In this document: positions 47,046 to 58,546 of the stretch, one piece after another
Numbering within the stretch: the stretch's first letter is position 1
Layout: each line of letters starts with the position of its first letter
The notes under the pieces: generated by a model
The model's database searches: none
What the model saw: the letters and a program-made list of their open reading frames with translations, nothing else
What the model was told of the DNA's origin: nothing
NCBI GenBank assembly: GCA_023678885.1
Contig: CM043001.1
Location: forward strand, 6,396,001-6,460,000
Length of the DNA stretch: 64,000 bases
DNA from: Pogostemon cablin
Taxonomy: Eukaryota > Streptophyta > Magnoliopsida > Lamiales > Lamiaceae
Reading direction: 5' to 3'
Translations under genes and position numbers: made by a program

Positions 47046-47640
47046 CAACGGCCCACACTACTTGCAAATAATAATGACCCAATAATTGACGAAATAAAAG
47101 ATTTTCAAAATGCAAGATGGATTTCACCACCTGAAACAATTTGGCGAATTTTTAGATTCGAACTGAGCAACATCTATCCTCCGGTAATATACTTACCAAT
47201 TCACTTAGAAAATGAGCATACCATTTATTTTCTTGCTGATCAGCCTTTAACAAGCATCACTGACAATTCTAAAGCTAAAAAAACAATGTTAACGCAATTC
47301 TTTTATATGAATAAACATGATGATTATGCAAAGAAGCTTAATTGTTTATATAATGAGTTCCTTGAATATTTTACATGGCATAACAATCTAAAACAATGGA
47401 AACCTCGTGTTAGAGGCCAAGTAGTTGCTAGAATTGCTAGCTGTCAGTCATCTCAAGGTAAACCATTTTATTTGAAAGCCTTACTAATGCATATCAGAGG
47501 ACCGCCCTCATTTAAGTACTTAAGAACAGTGAAAGGAGCAATATATTCCACATATAGAGAGACATCATAAATATTGGGATTAATATAAGACGACAATAAT
47601 GCTGAAATGTGTATTCATAAAGCTACAGCGTATATGATAC
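47046..47640 (+). pseudogene. Helitron copy H2, Rep linker fragment
   Basis: Homologous to 28371-28960 of copy H1 (WISPPETIWRIFRFELS region, LNCLYNEFLEYFTWHN, IRGPPSFKYLRTVKGAIYSTYRE). The piece 47286-47570 is open over 94 codons, with the two stops of H1 at 28804 absent. At 47640 it joins directly to the leader segment of a third copy. Confidence 0.8.
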
Positions 47641-47642
47641 CT

Positions 47643-49455
47643 TTCAATTGTCACGCCATGCTTCTCACCCGACCCATCCCCATACCTTCTAATATTTTAG
47701 AAACTTCTCATGCTACCCACGTATTAAAAATAAAAAATCTCTCCTTTGCTTTACAAATTCCATGGAATTTTATGCCCAGGTTTCCCCAACTTCAGATTTG
47801 GTTTTATTCCGCTTTTCAGATTTCAGGCATATCATAGATAACATCTCCTCACAATACCTTATCAGTTTTTTAAAACTTCTCAAGTTACATATGTTTAAAG
47901 AAGTAAAAATTCCGTTAGATGTTTTTAAAAAAAGACCTTGAAACATTCGTCATTTTTTCTTTTTCATTGAATCAGAATTTTATTTTTTTATGCTTATAAA
48001 ATCCAGCGTGGTAAACTGTAGGATTAAAGAATACCAAAAGGGCACAAAATGTTGTGTACAAGAACTTGGAATACATACACTCTATGGTTTTCTAGCAATC
48101 TCTGTTAATTTTATACTTTAATTTTCACTTGTGATTCGATGGATTGTTAGTATTCAAACTGATGTACTATTGTGCCCCCAAGCATCATGTTTGAACTATA
48201 CCCAAACTACCCATCAATGCCTTCCTTGCATTCCCTTCATGTTTGAACTATACCCAAACTACCAATCAATGCCTTCCTTGCATTCCCTTAGATAGTGCTA
48301 ATCTTGATGTGTTCACCTCTTTCTTCATGGAACTCAAAGTTGTTTTCATTATAGGAGTTGAACTTTTGAGTTACCCAAGTAGATAGTATTTAACATCCAA
48401 TTCAGATTTTGAAGACTACGGAAGCATAACTCGTCTATTTTTTTTGTTTAAAAGTAATGGGTGGTTAAGGTAATTATAATGAAATATGTTCATATTCTAG
48501 ATTAATAATAAAATAAGGGATAAACAGTTGAAAATATCTCATCATTGTACTCTACGCTGCCACATAGATACGATGCATGTGTGTAAGTTTGTTAATGGTT
48601 AACAAGAGCTCTTTTAGAATAGAATTGTGAGAATGGAGTTATTAACAGTTTTATATTTTTTTTTTAAATTATTTTTTCCAATAAAAGAAAGCCCCTTTCA
48701 TTGTGCCTAGATATAAATAAAAATAAATTCCTTATCATTGTTGTATTGGCTTTTTATATCCAAATTCAACTCTATCCTTTTAACAGTAAATTAGGACAAG
48801 TTGCGAAGAAGAATGGGTACGTCACTATGGTCACATAAGTTAGGCTGTGAAAATGAGGGTACATCTAGTAGCAGATTTATTAATGCTTGAAAAAGGCGCT
48901 GAATTTGGCAACATAAATTAAAACAAAATTTTCATATTTATATGTATACATTAGAGTATAAGTTGTGAACCTAAATCTATATTATCTTATTATTATTGAT
49001 TTACGTACTTGAAATTTTTCATGTGATTTGGTGTTTAACTATTAGAACAACTTTCGTATAGAAACATCTAATCAATGTCTTTTCCATTCCTAAGAATAGC
49101 TCGGCTCATCCTTCTTTTAAAAAAAAAATTAATCGAGCAATTATTACAAACAGTTCACTCACCAAAGTGAGCCTTGTGGACTCTCTCACCCTCCTTACAA
49201 AAATATATTTCATCAAACCTCCAGTAATGACTATGTTTAAAAGTAGTAAAAGTTATTCATCTTTTTTGCTGAAATATTGCAGTTGGCATTGTTACTTACG
49301 CGAACAACATCATTCCAGAGTCATTAGTGCACACGCGTAAAAGGTACGCTCTTTTCTTATATTTTATTTAGCATTCCTGAGTATTTGCACTACCTGCTTT
49401 ATTTGGCCTAAATTACTTTACAAAGTAATAATGGAAAGAAAAAGAACATCACCAC
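47643..49455 (+). repeat. Helitron leader segment, copy 2 of 2 (copy H3)
   Basis: A near-identical copy of 24540-26240, ending in MERKRTSP, the start of the Rep-like gene, where the copia element is inserted at 49456. The rest of this Helitron should lie beyond the right side of the window. Confidence 0.85.
48186..48289. repeat. 52-bp tandem duplication
   Basis: CATGTTTGAACTATACCC... to ...GCATTCCCTT occurs twice head to tail (48186-48237, 48238-48289) with one mismatch. The other copy of this Helitron segment (near 25085) has it once and without the CCTTCCTTGC part, so it arose after the copies separated. Confidence 0.8.
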
Positions 49456-50337
49456 TGTCGGGTGCCCAATGGTGCAAAGTATATTTTTGGTACGATGTTG
49501 TCCTGAGTATGGTGACACTTTGAACAACATTGTATGTATCAGAATATAACTTGACTAAGTATAGAACAAGTTGTAAATCAGCGGAAGACTTAACACACGG
49601 ATTACTCACTCTTTCCACAAACTTTTACAAGATTGTGGCGGCCTCATGGCATAAATATCACTATTGGAAAATGTGATTACAAAAATAGACTCTTAGAAGT
49701 AGAAACAATTCTTCCACCCATTGAATACAAAATCAGATCTAAAATCCAATCACGTTCCCAAATGGCAGAACCTAGACTTGTTAGAATCTAAGCCTACTTC
49801 ACATGTGGGCTTCCACTGCCTGTGAACAACGCACACAAAATATACGGGAATAACAGTAGACAACTGATGTTGAACCAAGTGTTACAACACCAGTACAAAC
49901 ACTATGATAGAAACCTATCTAGGATCTTTTACACTGTATAGTGGGATTGCCTTTTCGATCACTTGACTTAGCAACTAGCGGCTTCCATTTATAGATGGCT
50001 GCGGGCTCCAAATGATGAGTGGCCCACGTAGGGGATGTAGAAACCACCCATGCAGGCTTAAATAACCGCCCACTAAGAGAGGTAGTTATTTTCGCCTTCT
50101 AGATCCTTCTAGAGCTTCCGGATCTTTCCAGTTTGCTCCAGGGTCTTCAAGGTCTGCGTTTGACTTGGTCTTTGCATCCAACACATTCAGCACTTCAACC
50201 ACAACAACCCTGAAAGCAAAATTAAGCACAACACCAGTCGAAACAATAAAACAACGTTAGTGGTTAATAAAACAACTGGTGGAGGACAGATGTGATTCCA
50301 GATGTGATGATACTGGTCTCAACACTTCACATCAACA
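49456..50337 (-). repeat. 3' LTR of the copia element
   Basis: 882 bp; in element orientation it starts TGTTGATGTGAAG and ends GCACCCGACA, so it has TG...CA ends. It is preceded (50338-50350) by the minus-strand purine tract GATTGGGGGAGAT, the expected plus-strand primer. The left flank accac interrupts the Helitron sequence that is intact at 26236. Confidence 0.8.
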
Positions 50338-50809
50338 ATCTCCCCCAATCACGTCTATCCACAACCACATAACTTGATGCAAGAAAACAATGCAGAGCAA
50401 AATATCCAAAGTAATACATCAGATGTTAGTTCGACAGTTGTACAAAAATAACTAAGCATTCTAAAGTATAATTACCAAAGTGATTAAACATAACCACTTA
50501 AGTAACATATAAGCCCAGAGCTTACATCAGAGTTTAAACAGAGAAAAAAATTATCCAGTCACCATCAAAAAATAAATATCAGTTTAATAATCCATCATCA
50601 AATAGTTAGAAAAGTTAGTGAGGCAGCAGTAGCTTTCAGTCATCAGCAGCAACAAGCATGAACACTTTGATCTCTTTGCTGATCTCCCTCTCACCATGTG
50701 AACTCCCCATAAGTTGCAGCATTATCAGCAACACCACCAGCAGCATCACCTGCATCAGGAACATTTTCAGCAACATTTCCTTCTTCTAGTTCATCAGTGA
50801 TGTCCTCAA

Positions 50810-53029
50810 TCACAATTCCTCCAAAGCCAGAGCTTTCAACTGCAGTAGGTTGAGCAGCAGCAGGTATATCTCCCCTGTGGGTGTGGATAGCAGCTTACTC
50901 CAGAATTGAGCTCTTTGTTCTAGAATGTCTGCTTGTCTGTTCATAGCATTGGCTTGGAGTCTGAGGTTCGAGACATGGTGTGCCAGGGCAGCTGCTTGTT
51001 GCTCAATGTACTTGCGGTTCAGAGTAACAGAGATAACTTCTCCAGCTTGTGCAGAAGTGTCAGTGCGAACCGAAGTGTTGGCAGTACCATGAGCAACATT
51101 CTGAGTACCAGTAGTAGCATGGGCAGAAGCAGTGTTCACATAAGGTAGATCAACTACACGGTTACCTTCAAGCAGTGGTTTAGCAATTCCAAGAACTAGA
51201 GCACTTGAGGAAATAAAATCACCTTTACCTTTCATAGCACCTGGACCAGTTAACAGATAGTGAATCAAAGCAGGATAAAGTAACTTACCAACCTTGGAGA
51301 TATTTCCACCATAACTAATCAGATTCTTGTAAATCACTCTACCAAGGTTAAAAGGCAGGTTCTGTCTTATCTTATAGATCAACACATCATGCTTAGTGGT
51401 AAATCTTGTGGTATTGAAGGAAGGCAGCCAATTGTAAACACATAGCTTGTGCAAGATTGCATGTAAACTAGTCAGACTTGGACTGAACAACTTCTTAGGC
51501 CAACTAACAATTAAACCTCCAGTTATCACAGACACAATCTCATCCATATCATTAATTTCATCATCACTCTCAGCATTCACATTCCCTAAACACTCATTAA
51601 TCTTTGTAGGAGAAAAATCATAAATCTCACCCCTAAAGAAAATTCTTCCAAATTTGGGACTCGTACTCTTAATCATACTAGCACAGATGTGTGTATAAAA
51701 CTCACATACCCAATTGGTGCAGAATGAGGTAGAGTACCTGAGTGATTTCAACAAGCTTCTCTCTATGAAGAAGTTGATGAGGTTATGTAGAGTGAGGTCT
51801 GCATCCTTCATCTTTCTTTCATGAATTATGTCCTTCTTGGCAAACTTTTTGTATCTGGCCTTGCCATCAGAGAAGTAGAAGTTCCCAACTCCAAAGTTTT
51901 CAACATCATAGTCAGAGTCATCAGATATATCATCAGCATCATCAGGGGACTCATCACCATCATCATCTTTGGCTTCATCTTCACCATCAAAACTCTCAAC
52001 ATTTTGAACATCAGCATCCTTATCAGATTCATCAGATTCTGCACCTTCGTCAGTATTCTCAGGTGCATCCTCTTCATCATCAGAAGATGAAGATGAATCA
52101 TGGTCAGGATCAAAGAGTTCTGCATCTGCAACAATATGTGTTGGCACTGAGGTAGCAATATCTGACATCAACCAGCTGGTTCAGATCAGCATTTTCCTCA
52201 TCAGATTCGACTGGTATTGCCTCAGGAGCGGTAACATCAGACACAGCTTCTGGTGTTGTCTCAGGAGCGGTAACATCAGACATAATTTTCTTTCCTCTCC
52301 GTCTCTTCTTCAAAGCTTTGCAAAGATAAGCTATAGTAGGATTCTCACCTGTAGTATCTACATCCATATGAGTAGCTTCATCAGAATTAGAGATAGAGAT
52401 AGGGGACTTCCCTTTTTCAGAGGTGGTTGCATCCTGTGTAGTGCCTTTCTTGTGGAGTCTGACCAACCGACGCTGTGGAGGCGCTTTACGCTTCAGAGCA
52501 GATGGTTTAGAAACCTTTGATCTGATTGGAACCGGTGGTGATGATGAGGGAGAAGACACTTGTGAATTTTGTTCAGCACGAGTAGGTGATGTATTTGGAG
52601 ATGTAAAGATAGGGACTTGATCAGGATTGTGAGTCTCAGCATTCTCTGAGGGTAGACTTTCTTCTGGAGTCACAAAAGGAACAATGGCGGATTAGTTAGG
52701 AGTATCGGTGGGAATATCAGAGTAAGCTTCAGTGGGAATGGATGGTTCAAGGACGGGATTTTCAATTCTTGAAACAGGAATGTCGACCCAGCGAATTAAG
52801 TTCGAAGAGATTCAAGAACAAAATTGGGTGTACTAGCTGGAAGGACAATACTCTGAGGAAGATGGGTTCCATAAATAGGAGCAGTCGGTTGTGTAGCAGC
52901 ATTCAGATTGACATCTGGTGTAGCATCCGACGCGATATTTTCGGTTATTTCAGCTAGGGTTTGGAGTGGATTTTGTAAAGAAGAAGGTTTGGATTTGAAA
53001 GTGGAACGGGTTGCTTTTGGAGGTGCCAT
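50810..53029 (-). pseudogene. Third ORF of the copia element, plant-transposon-protein-like
   Basis: A long reading of about 740 codons broken by two frameshifts (near 52790-52680 and 52165). The N-terminal part (53029-52110) is Pro/Ser/Thr- and Lys-rich with an RKAPPQRRLVRLHKK patch. The middle (from 52171) is a very acidic Asp/Glu/Ser stretch. The C-terminal part contains FGRIFFRGEIYDFSPTKINE and a long helical region resembling the putative plant transposon protein domain (Pfam Transposase_32 type, from memory), ending with a coiled-coil-like segment (HHVSNLRLQANAMNRQ). Its place after RNase H is where Sireviruses carry their env-like ORF. I see no strong signal peptide or membrane span. 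Function unknown. Confidence 0.65.
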
Positions 53030-53843
53030 TTGAAAAGTGAGAGAGACAGGCTTTTATTAATAACAGTGAGTGAGAAGATAAAATGGGGGATCACACTCAA
53101 ATACACAAACATGTCACATCAAACATTATATTCCAAGTTATACAGAGAGAATGAACAGTAGTGGGATGGAGGTTATTTCCACTAATTAAAAACTGTAAAC
53201 AATGTGTGAAAGAATATGCAATGCAGCAGTTTATGAGAACTCATGGCCACTAACACATTTTCCTTAAAAATCGGCCATGATCAAATTTATAGAGAAATAA
53301 TTATGCACAGAAATTAAAAAAATCAAGAAAAAATAAATAAATACTATAAGTTCTATCACTTAATGTATTGAAAACAAATAATTTAATAAAAATTTTGTTA
53401 AGGCTAAAGACATTCTGGAAAAATCAATCAAGGATGAATAATTTAGGCACACATACACTTTTATCCTTTTGTGGATTTTTTATGCACTTAATCTCAAGAA
53501 TTCATACTACCTTTTGAAAAGATCACATCGTGGTTGTAAGCCCCGTGTTTCTGGTTACTCAATAGCAGTTCAAGAGTGTTCTTTATTCCTTTTTTTTAAA
53601 ACCATAATAGCCTTTTGAAAAGAACACATCGTGGTTGTCAGCCCCGCGTGCCTAGTTACTCAGCATGTTTGGACCTTTGATTTTTTAAGAACTGTGTTTT
53701 TAGTGTATATCCAGTAATACCTCAAGATTCAACTAGAATATAGTTAGCAGCAACAAAATAGGTCACCAAATCACTTAATTTTGACATAATATGATAAAAC
53801 TTACAGTAGTGTTGCCTCAAGTATCGAAACACTCTCAACAACA
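53030..53843. other. Spacer between pol and the third ORF
   Basis: No gene on either strand. Two diverged copies of CCTTTTGAAAAGA(T/A)CACATCGTGGTTGT(A/C)AGCCCCG occur at about 53513 and 53612. This is the noncoding stretch that separates the RNase H end from the third ORF of the copia element. Confidence 0.5.
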
Positions 53844-54913
53844 TCATGCATGACTATATGGAATGCAGAGTCCAAGAGATTTCCTGAGTGAAGAAAACCT
53901 CTCGAAATCAAGTGCTTTTGTGAATATGTCAGCAAGTTGTTTCTTAGTGAAAATATACTCCAATTTGACTACTCCCTTCTCAACTAAATCTCTTAGAAAA
54001 TGATATCTAATGCTAATGTGTTTAGTGAGTGAGTGTTGAACTGGATTTTTTGAAATGTTTATAGTACTTGTGTTATCAAAGTAAATCATTAAAGTGTCAG
54101 TCTCAAGCACATAATCATCTAGCATCTTTTTTAACCAAAGCAACTGTGTGCAACAACTTCCAGTAGCAATATATTCAGATTCAGCAGTGGATTGGGATAT
54201 GCAATTTTTTTTAGAATGCCAAGAAACAAGATTGTTACCCATGTAAAAACATCCACCACTTGTGCTCTTCCTGTCATCACAATCACCAGCCCAATCAGCA
54301 TCACTGTATCCAATCAGAAAGCTGTTAGTGTCCTTTGAAAACCATAATCCCGTGTTAGCAGTTCCAACCACATATCTGATAATCCTCTTCACAGCTTTCA
54401 TATGAGATTCCTTGGGATTTGCTTGGTACCTAGCACAAACACAGACACTATATATAATGTCAGGTCTACTAGCAGTTAAGTACAGAAGGCTACCAATCAT
54501 AGCTTATACAGAGTGTGGTCAACATCAGGGCCAACATCATCTCTGCACTGTTTCTGTGATGTTCCCATAGGTGTTTTCATAGGCTTAGCATTTTCAAGAC
54601 CAAATCTTTTCACCAATTTTTTTAGCATACTTACTCTGTAAGATGAAAATACCACTATCACTTTGCTTAATTTGGAGCCCTAAAAAATAATTTAGGTCAC
54701 CAACAAGTTAGTTAGTCTACCATACCATGCTCTAGGAGCTTGCTTTAGACCATACAAAGCTTTTTTCAATTTATACACATGATCAGGATAGAAAGGATCA
54801 ACAAAACCTTTTGGTTGTTCAACAAAAGCTTCTTCATTTAAAATTCCATTTAAAAAAGCAGCTTTAACATCTATTTGAAATAGTTTGATACCAACAAAGC
54901 ATGTAATAGCCAA
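53844..54913 (-). pseudogene. Copia reverse transcriptase remnant and RNase H
   Basis: RNase H is well kept (54500-53844, 218 codons): SLLYLTASRPDI, YSDADWAGD, STSGGCFYMG, STAESEYIA and LADIFTKAL. Upstream (54913-54692) is the RT palm start FQIDVKAAFLNG and LKKALYGLKQAPRAWY. The reading jumps from there almost directly to a FLGLQIKQSDSGIF-like segment (about 54680-54640), so roughly 100 residues that should contain the YVDD active site are missing. The element therefore lacks a working RT. Confidence 0.88.
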
Positions 54914-55465
54914 AAAAAGCTTAATAGACTCTATTCTAGCTACAGGTGCAAATGTTTCATCAAAATCTATCCCTTCAACCTGTATGTATCCTTGTGCAAC
55001 AAGTCTAGCTTTGCTTCTTACTACATTACCAGATTCATCAGTTTTGTTCTTGAAAATTCACTTAGTTCCAATGACATTAGTGTTTGTAGGCCTAGGGACT
55101 AGACTTCAAACATCATTCCTAGTGAATTATTCAAGTTCTTCATGCATAGCCTGAATCCAACATTCATCTTTTAAAGCTTCAGAAATATTTTTAGGTTCTA
55201 CAGAAGAAAAATAACATTTAGCACATACCTGATTGCATATATTGGAGATGCAAACTGATCTTACCACATCTCTGAATTTACCTTTCCTTCTGGTTTGAAC
55301 ACCAACTTAGGATTCTCCTATGATCTGTGAAAAAGGGTGATCCTTCTTATATCTGTAGATAAGAGAATTCCTGGGAGTTCTGTGGATCTGATTCTCATCA
55401 TTTTCTGAGTCGTTCTCAGATGTTGTAGGTGTTGTGATCACATTTGGCTCAACATTGTTCATTGG

Positions 55466-56340
55466 TTATGCAATTTCAATCAGATCAGAGATGTCATCTT
55501 CCATCTTTTTACCTGCAATATTAGATGTATCATCAAATACCACATTTATAGATTCTTGAATAATTCTTGTTCTAAGAATAAAAACTCTATATGCTTTGCT
55601 ATTCTTAGAATAACCTAAGAAAACACTTTTATCACTCTTAGAATAAAACTTTGAAAGATACTCTCTATCATTCAGAATATAGCACATGCAACCAAACACG
55701 TGAAAGTATTTCAGGTTGGGTTTTCTCCTATACATCAACTCATAAGATGTAATAGAACTACCTGGTCTAAATAAAATTCTATTAGACACATGACATGCAG
55801 TGTTCAATGCCTCAGCCCAAAATCTTTTAGACACATTCATTGAAGTAAGCATGACTCTAGCCATTTCTTGCAGAGTTCTATTTTTTCTTTCAGCTATACC
55901 ATTTTGCTGTAGGATTTTAGGAGATGAAAACTCTTGCACTATACCTTTCTTTTCACAGAGTTCAGAAAACATATTATTTTCAAATTCTCTACTATGATCA
56001 GTCCTAATCCTACAAATCTTAAGATTGAAAGTATTTTTGAACCTTTTGTAAAGAACTTTAAACACTTCAAACACATCTAATTTTTCTCTAATGAATTCAA
56101 TCCATGAAACCTAGAAAAATCATCTACCACAACCAAAGAATACTTCTTACCACCAAGACTTTCAGCCTCCATAGGACCCATAAGATCCATGTAAGGCAAT
56201 TTAAAACATCTTGAAGATGTGCACCTAGTGGTGATTTTGTGTGAAGACCTTACATGCTTACCTTTTTGGTATGAACCACAAATGGGAGGGTATTTGAAAC
56301 TGAGCTTAGGTAATCCTTTAACAGCTTCCAACTTAACCAA
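55466..56340 (-). pseudogene. Copia integrase
   Basis: 56340-56077 contains the N-terminal CGSYQKGKH zinc-binding end and MDLMGPMEAES with VVVDDFSRF (first catalytic Asp region). After a frameshift near 56077, 56074-55466 contains RTDHSREFEN, PKILQQNGIAERKNRTLQEMAR (DDE core Glu) and the C-terminal GCMCYILNDRE and FLGYSKNSKAYRV blocks. The part 54914-55465 continues with worn linker to RT. Confidence 0.88.
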
Positions 56341-56343
56341 TTT

Positions 56344-56955
56344 TTATAAATTTCTATAATTCACATGGCCAAATTTTTGATGCCAAAGTACACTTTCATC
56401 ATGTTCTGAGATGTTGCAGTAAGTATTGTTACCAATCAGATAACAATTATCAACAGATCGATTACCAACCATCACACACTCATCAGTTTCATTCAACACA
56501 AAATATGAATTCTTGTCAAATTTCACATGCAGATTATCATCACATAATTGACTTATGCTTATCAAATTAGCACGTAAACCTTCAACATGCAGCACATTCT
56601 TCAAATTTGGAAAACCTTTAACATTTAAAGTTCCTTTACCAACAATGTTACTCTTAGAGCCACCACCATAAGTAACCTTACCACCATCAACAACTTCATA
56701 ATCTTTCAAATATTCATCATTTCCCGTCATATGTCTAAAACACCCACTATCAAAATACCATAAACCAGGCACACATGCGTGTGAAGAAGTACAAGCCACA
56801 TTAGATAGCACTTTTGATTTTCTAACCCAAGCAGTTTTTGGTTTGTGTGAATACTTGTGTGGCAACATTTCAGGCAACACTTTTCCAGAGAACAAGTCAT
56901 CTTTCAGTTAAAAACAAAATGGACGAATGTGACCAGGAACTGAACAGTAATGACA
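56344..56955 (-). pseudogene. Copia protease and GAG-pre-integrase, with second CCHC
   Basis: A zinc knuckle with C-x2-C-x4-H-x4-C spacing lies at 56955-56914 (CHYCSVPGHIRPFC), followed after a stop by 56895-56344. That piece holds WYFDSGCFRHMTG (copia protease active site DSGC) and the GAG-pre-integrase segment with ISQLCDDN and LWHQKFGHVNY. The paired knuckles in gag are common in Sireviruses. Confidence 0.85.
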
Positions 56956-56976
56956 GATAAAAGTTCTCTTCCCTCT

Positions 56977-58546
56977 CTATTTTGGAAACTTTTTAGAAAA
57001 ACTTTTTGATCCAGGTTTCACAAAATTTACAGGTTTTTCAAAACTAAAAGGGTTAGAATTTTTAGAAAATTCAAAACCACTCATATCAGATTTACCAACA
57101 CACAAAACTTCATTCATGATAGATGTACTCTTAGAGTATTTTTTGAAACTTAGTGTTGAAGCAGTCAATTGTTCTTGGAGTTTTGAAATTTCAGCATCCT
57201 TTCTAGTAAGATTTACCCCAAGTCTTGTGATAGTTTCAATCAAACTATCATTCTCTTGGTTGACCTTTTGAAGTTCTTTCAAAAGTTCAGCAATTTTTCT
57301 TTCCAATTGCTCTTCAGATGTATCTGCTCTAGTATAAAAGGCATTAGTACATTTCACATTAGAAACATAAATAGACTAAACCTTGCTTGATGTAGAAGTA
57401 GATGTTGTCACATCCAACTCAACATCTGAGTCATTTCCAGAAGGTCCTTCACCTACACATTCTGACAGGAATGCCAGCTCTTCATCCTTTGTCTCTTAAT
57501 CACCTTCAGATTCATCATCACTCAAGAAAACATTTAAGTTCATTCTTCTCTTCAAGAGAGTGTTAGCACATTCATTTGCAAAATGACCAAAACAAGTACA
57601 TTCACTACAAATGAGGGTCTTCCTAAATTTAGGATCATACTTAGGTTTACTTTGAGTAGGCCTACGAGTATAAGTTTGAGGAGTATGAGGAGAATTTTCT
57701 ATCCTAGGCTGAGTATTTGCTTTAGACTTGTTTTTCTGATTTCTCAAATAAGCTTCAAATTTCTTAGCAAGTAAAGCAATATTATCAGTGTTATCTGAAA
57801 TGTCATCAACATTTTCATCAACTTGTGAAATTTCAGTAATGGTTGATGTCCTTCTAGAACATAAAGGAGCATCACTTTTAAAAACAACAACACCTTTTCT
57901 ATCATACGCAAAATCTTGTTAAGACATATCCATTTCATAAGTTTTCAAAATGCTCATAAGCTCATTATGACTCATATTATCAGTATTCCTAGCTTCTTCT
58001 ATAGCACAAACTTTACTATTAAATCTCTTAGGAAGTGTACGAAGTATTTTGTTTACTAACCTGGAATTGAAAATTGGGTCACCAAGTGATTGCATCTCGT
58101 TCACGACTTCATACAGCCTTTCATTGTAAGAGTTGATGGTCTCATCTTCTCTCATCCTCAAGCTTTCAAACTTCGTGCTCAGCAGCCTTGCCTTTGCTCT
58201 TTTGACACTACCAGAACCTTCACATTGTTCTTGTAGTCTTTCTCTTGCATCTTTAGCAGATATGCAGTTCTGAATCAAGTTGAACATCACTGAATCAACT
58301 GAAGAGCTGATTGCATTGAGGGCTTTGCAGTTGTGTGCAGATTGATTGCTCTCCTTGGTAGTCCATTTGAGTTCATCTTTGAGAATCTAATCTCCATCTC
58401 TATCTTCTTCAGTGGGAGGCGTCCATCCAGACAGAATGATCTTCTAAGCTTTACTGTCACATGCTTTGATGTATGACCTCATTCGGCTTTTTCACAAGGC
58501 ATAATTTATTCCATCAAGAATGGGAGGACGGGTGACGGATGCAGAG
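56977..58546 (-). pseudogene. Copia gag (broken and cut at its start)
   Basis: From the right, PPILDGINYAL and RSYIKACD mark the gag start near 58530-58450, then 58290-57919 carries the UBN2-type capsid block (SAKDARERLQEQCEG, MREDETINSYNERLYEVVNEM, KILRTLPKRF). A first zinc knuckle CSECTCFGHFANEC is at about 57608-57567, and 57357-56977 has a coiled-coil-like heptad segment (EEQLERKIAELLKELQKVNQ). Stops lie at about 58445 and 58390. The first residues are removed by the insertion at 58547. Confidence 0.85.

Larger units (their letters stand above)
49456..58546 (-). mobile_element. Sirevirus-like Ty1/copia retrotransposon
   Basis: A minus-strand element with order gag, protease, integrase, RT, RNase H (integrase before RT, hence copia), then an extra ORF before the 3' LTR. 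The long gag with two CCHC knuckles and a third ORF downstream of pol point to the Sirevirus (Maximus/SIRE) lineage. The left end is the 3' LTR (49456-50337), inserted into a Helitron, with accac (49451-49455) as probable target site. The right part of gag is cut at 58546 by another LTR element; the 5' LTR is not in view. Stops, shifts and an RT deletion make it defective. Confidence 0.88.

Noticed and set aside
51821..52158. Met/Ile-rich ORFs on both strands opposite or beside the third copia ORF
   Set aside because: They are shadow frames of the acidic Asp/Glu/Ser stretch.
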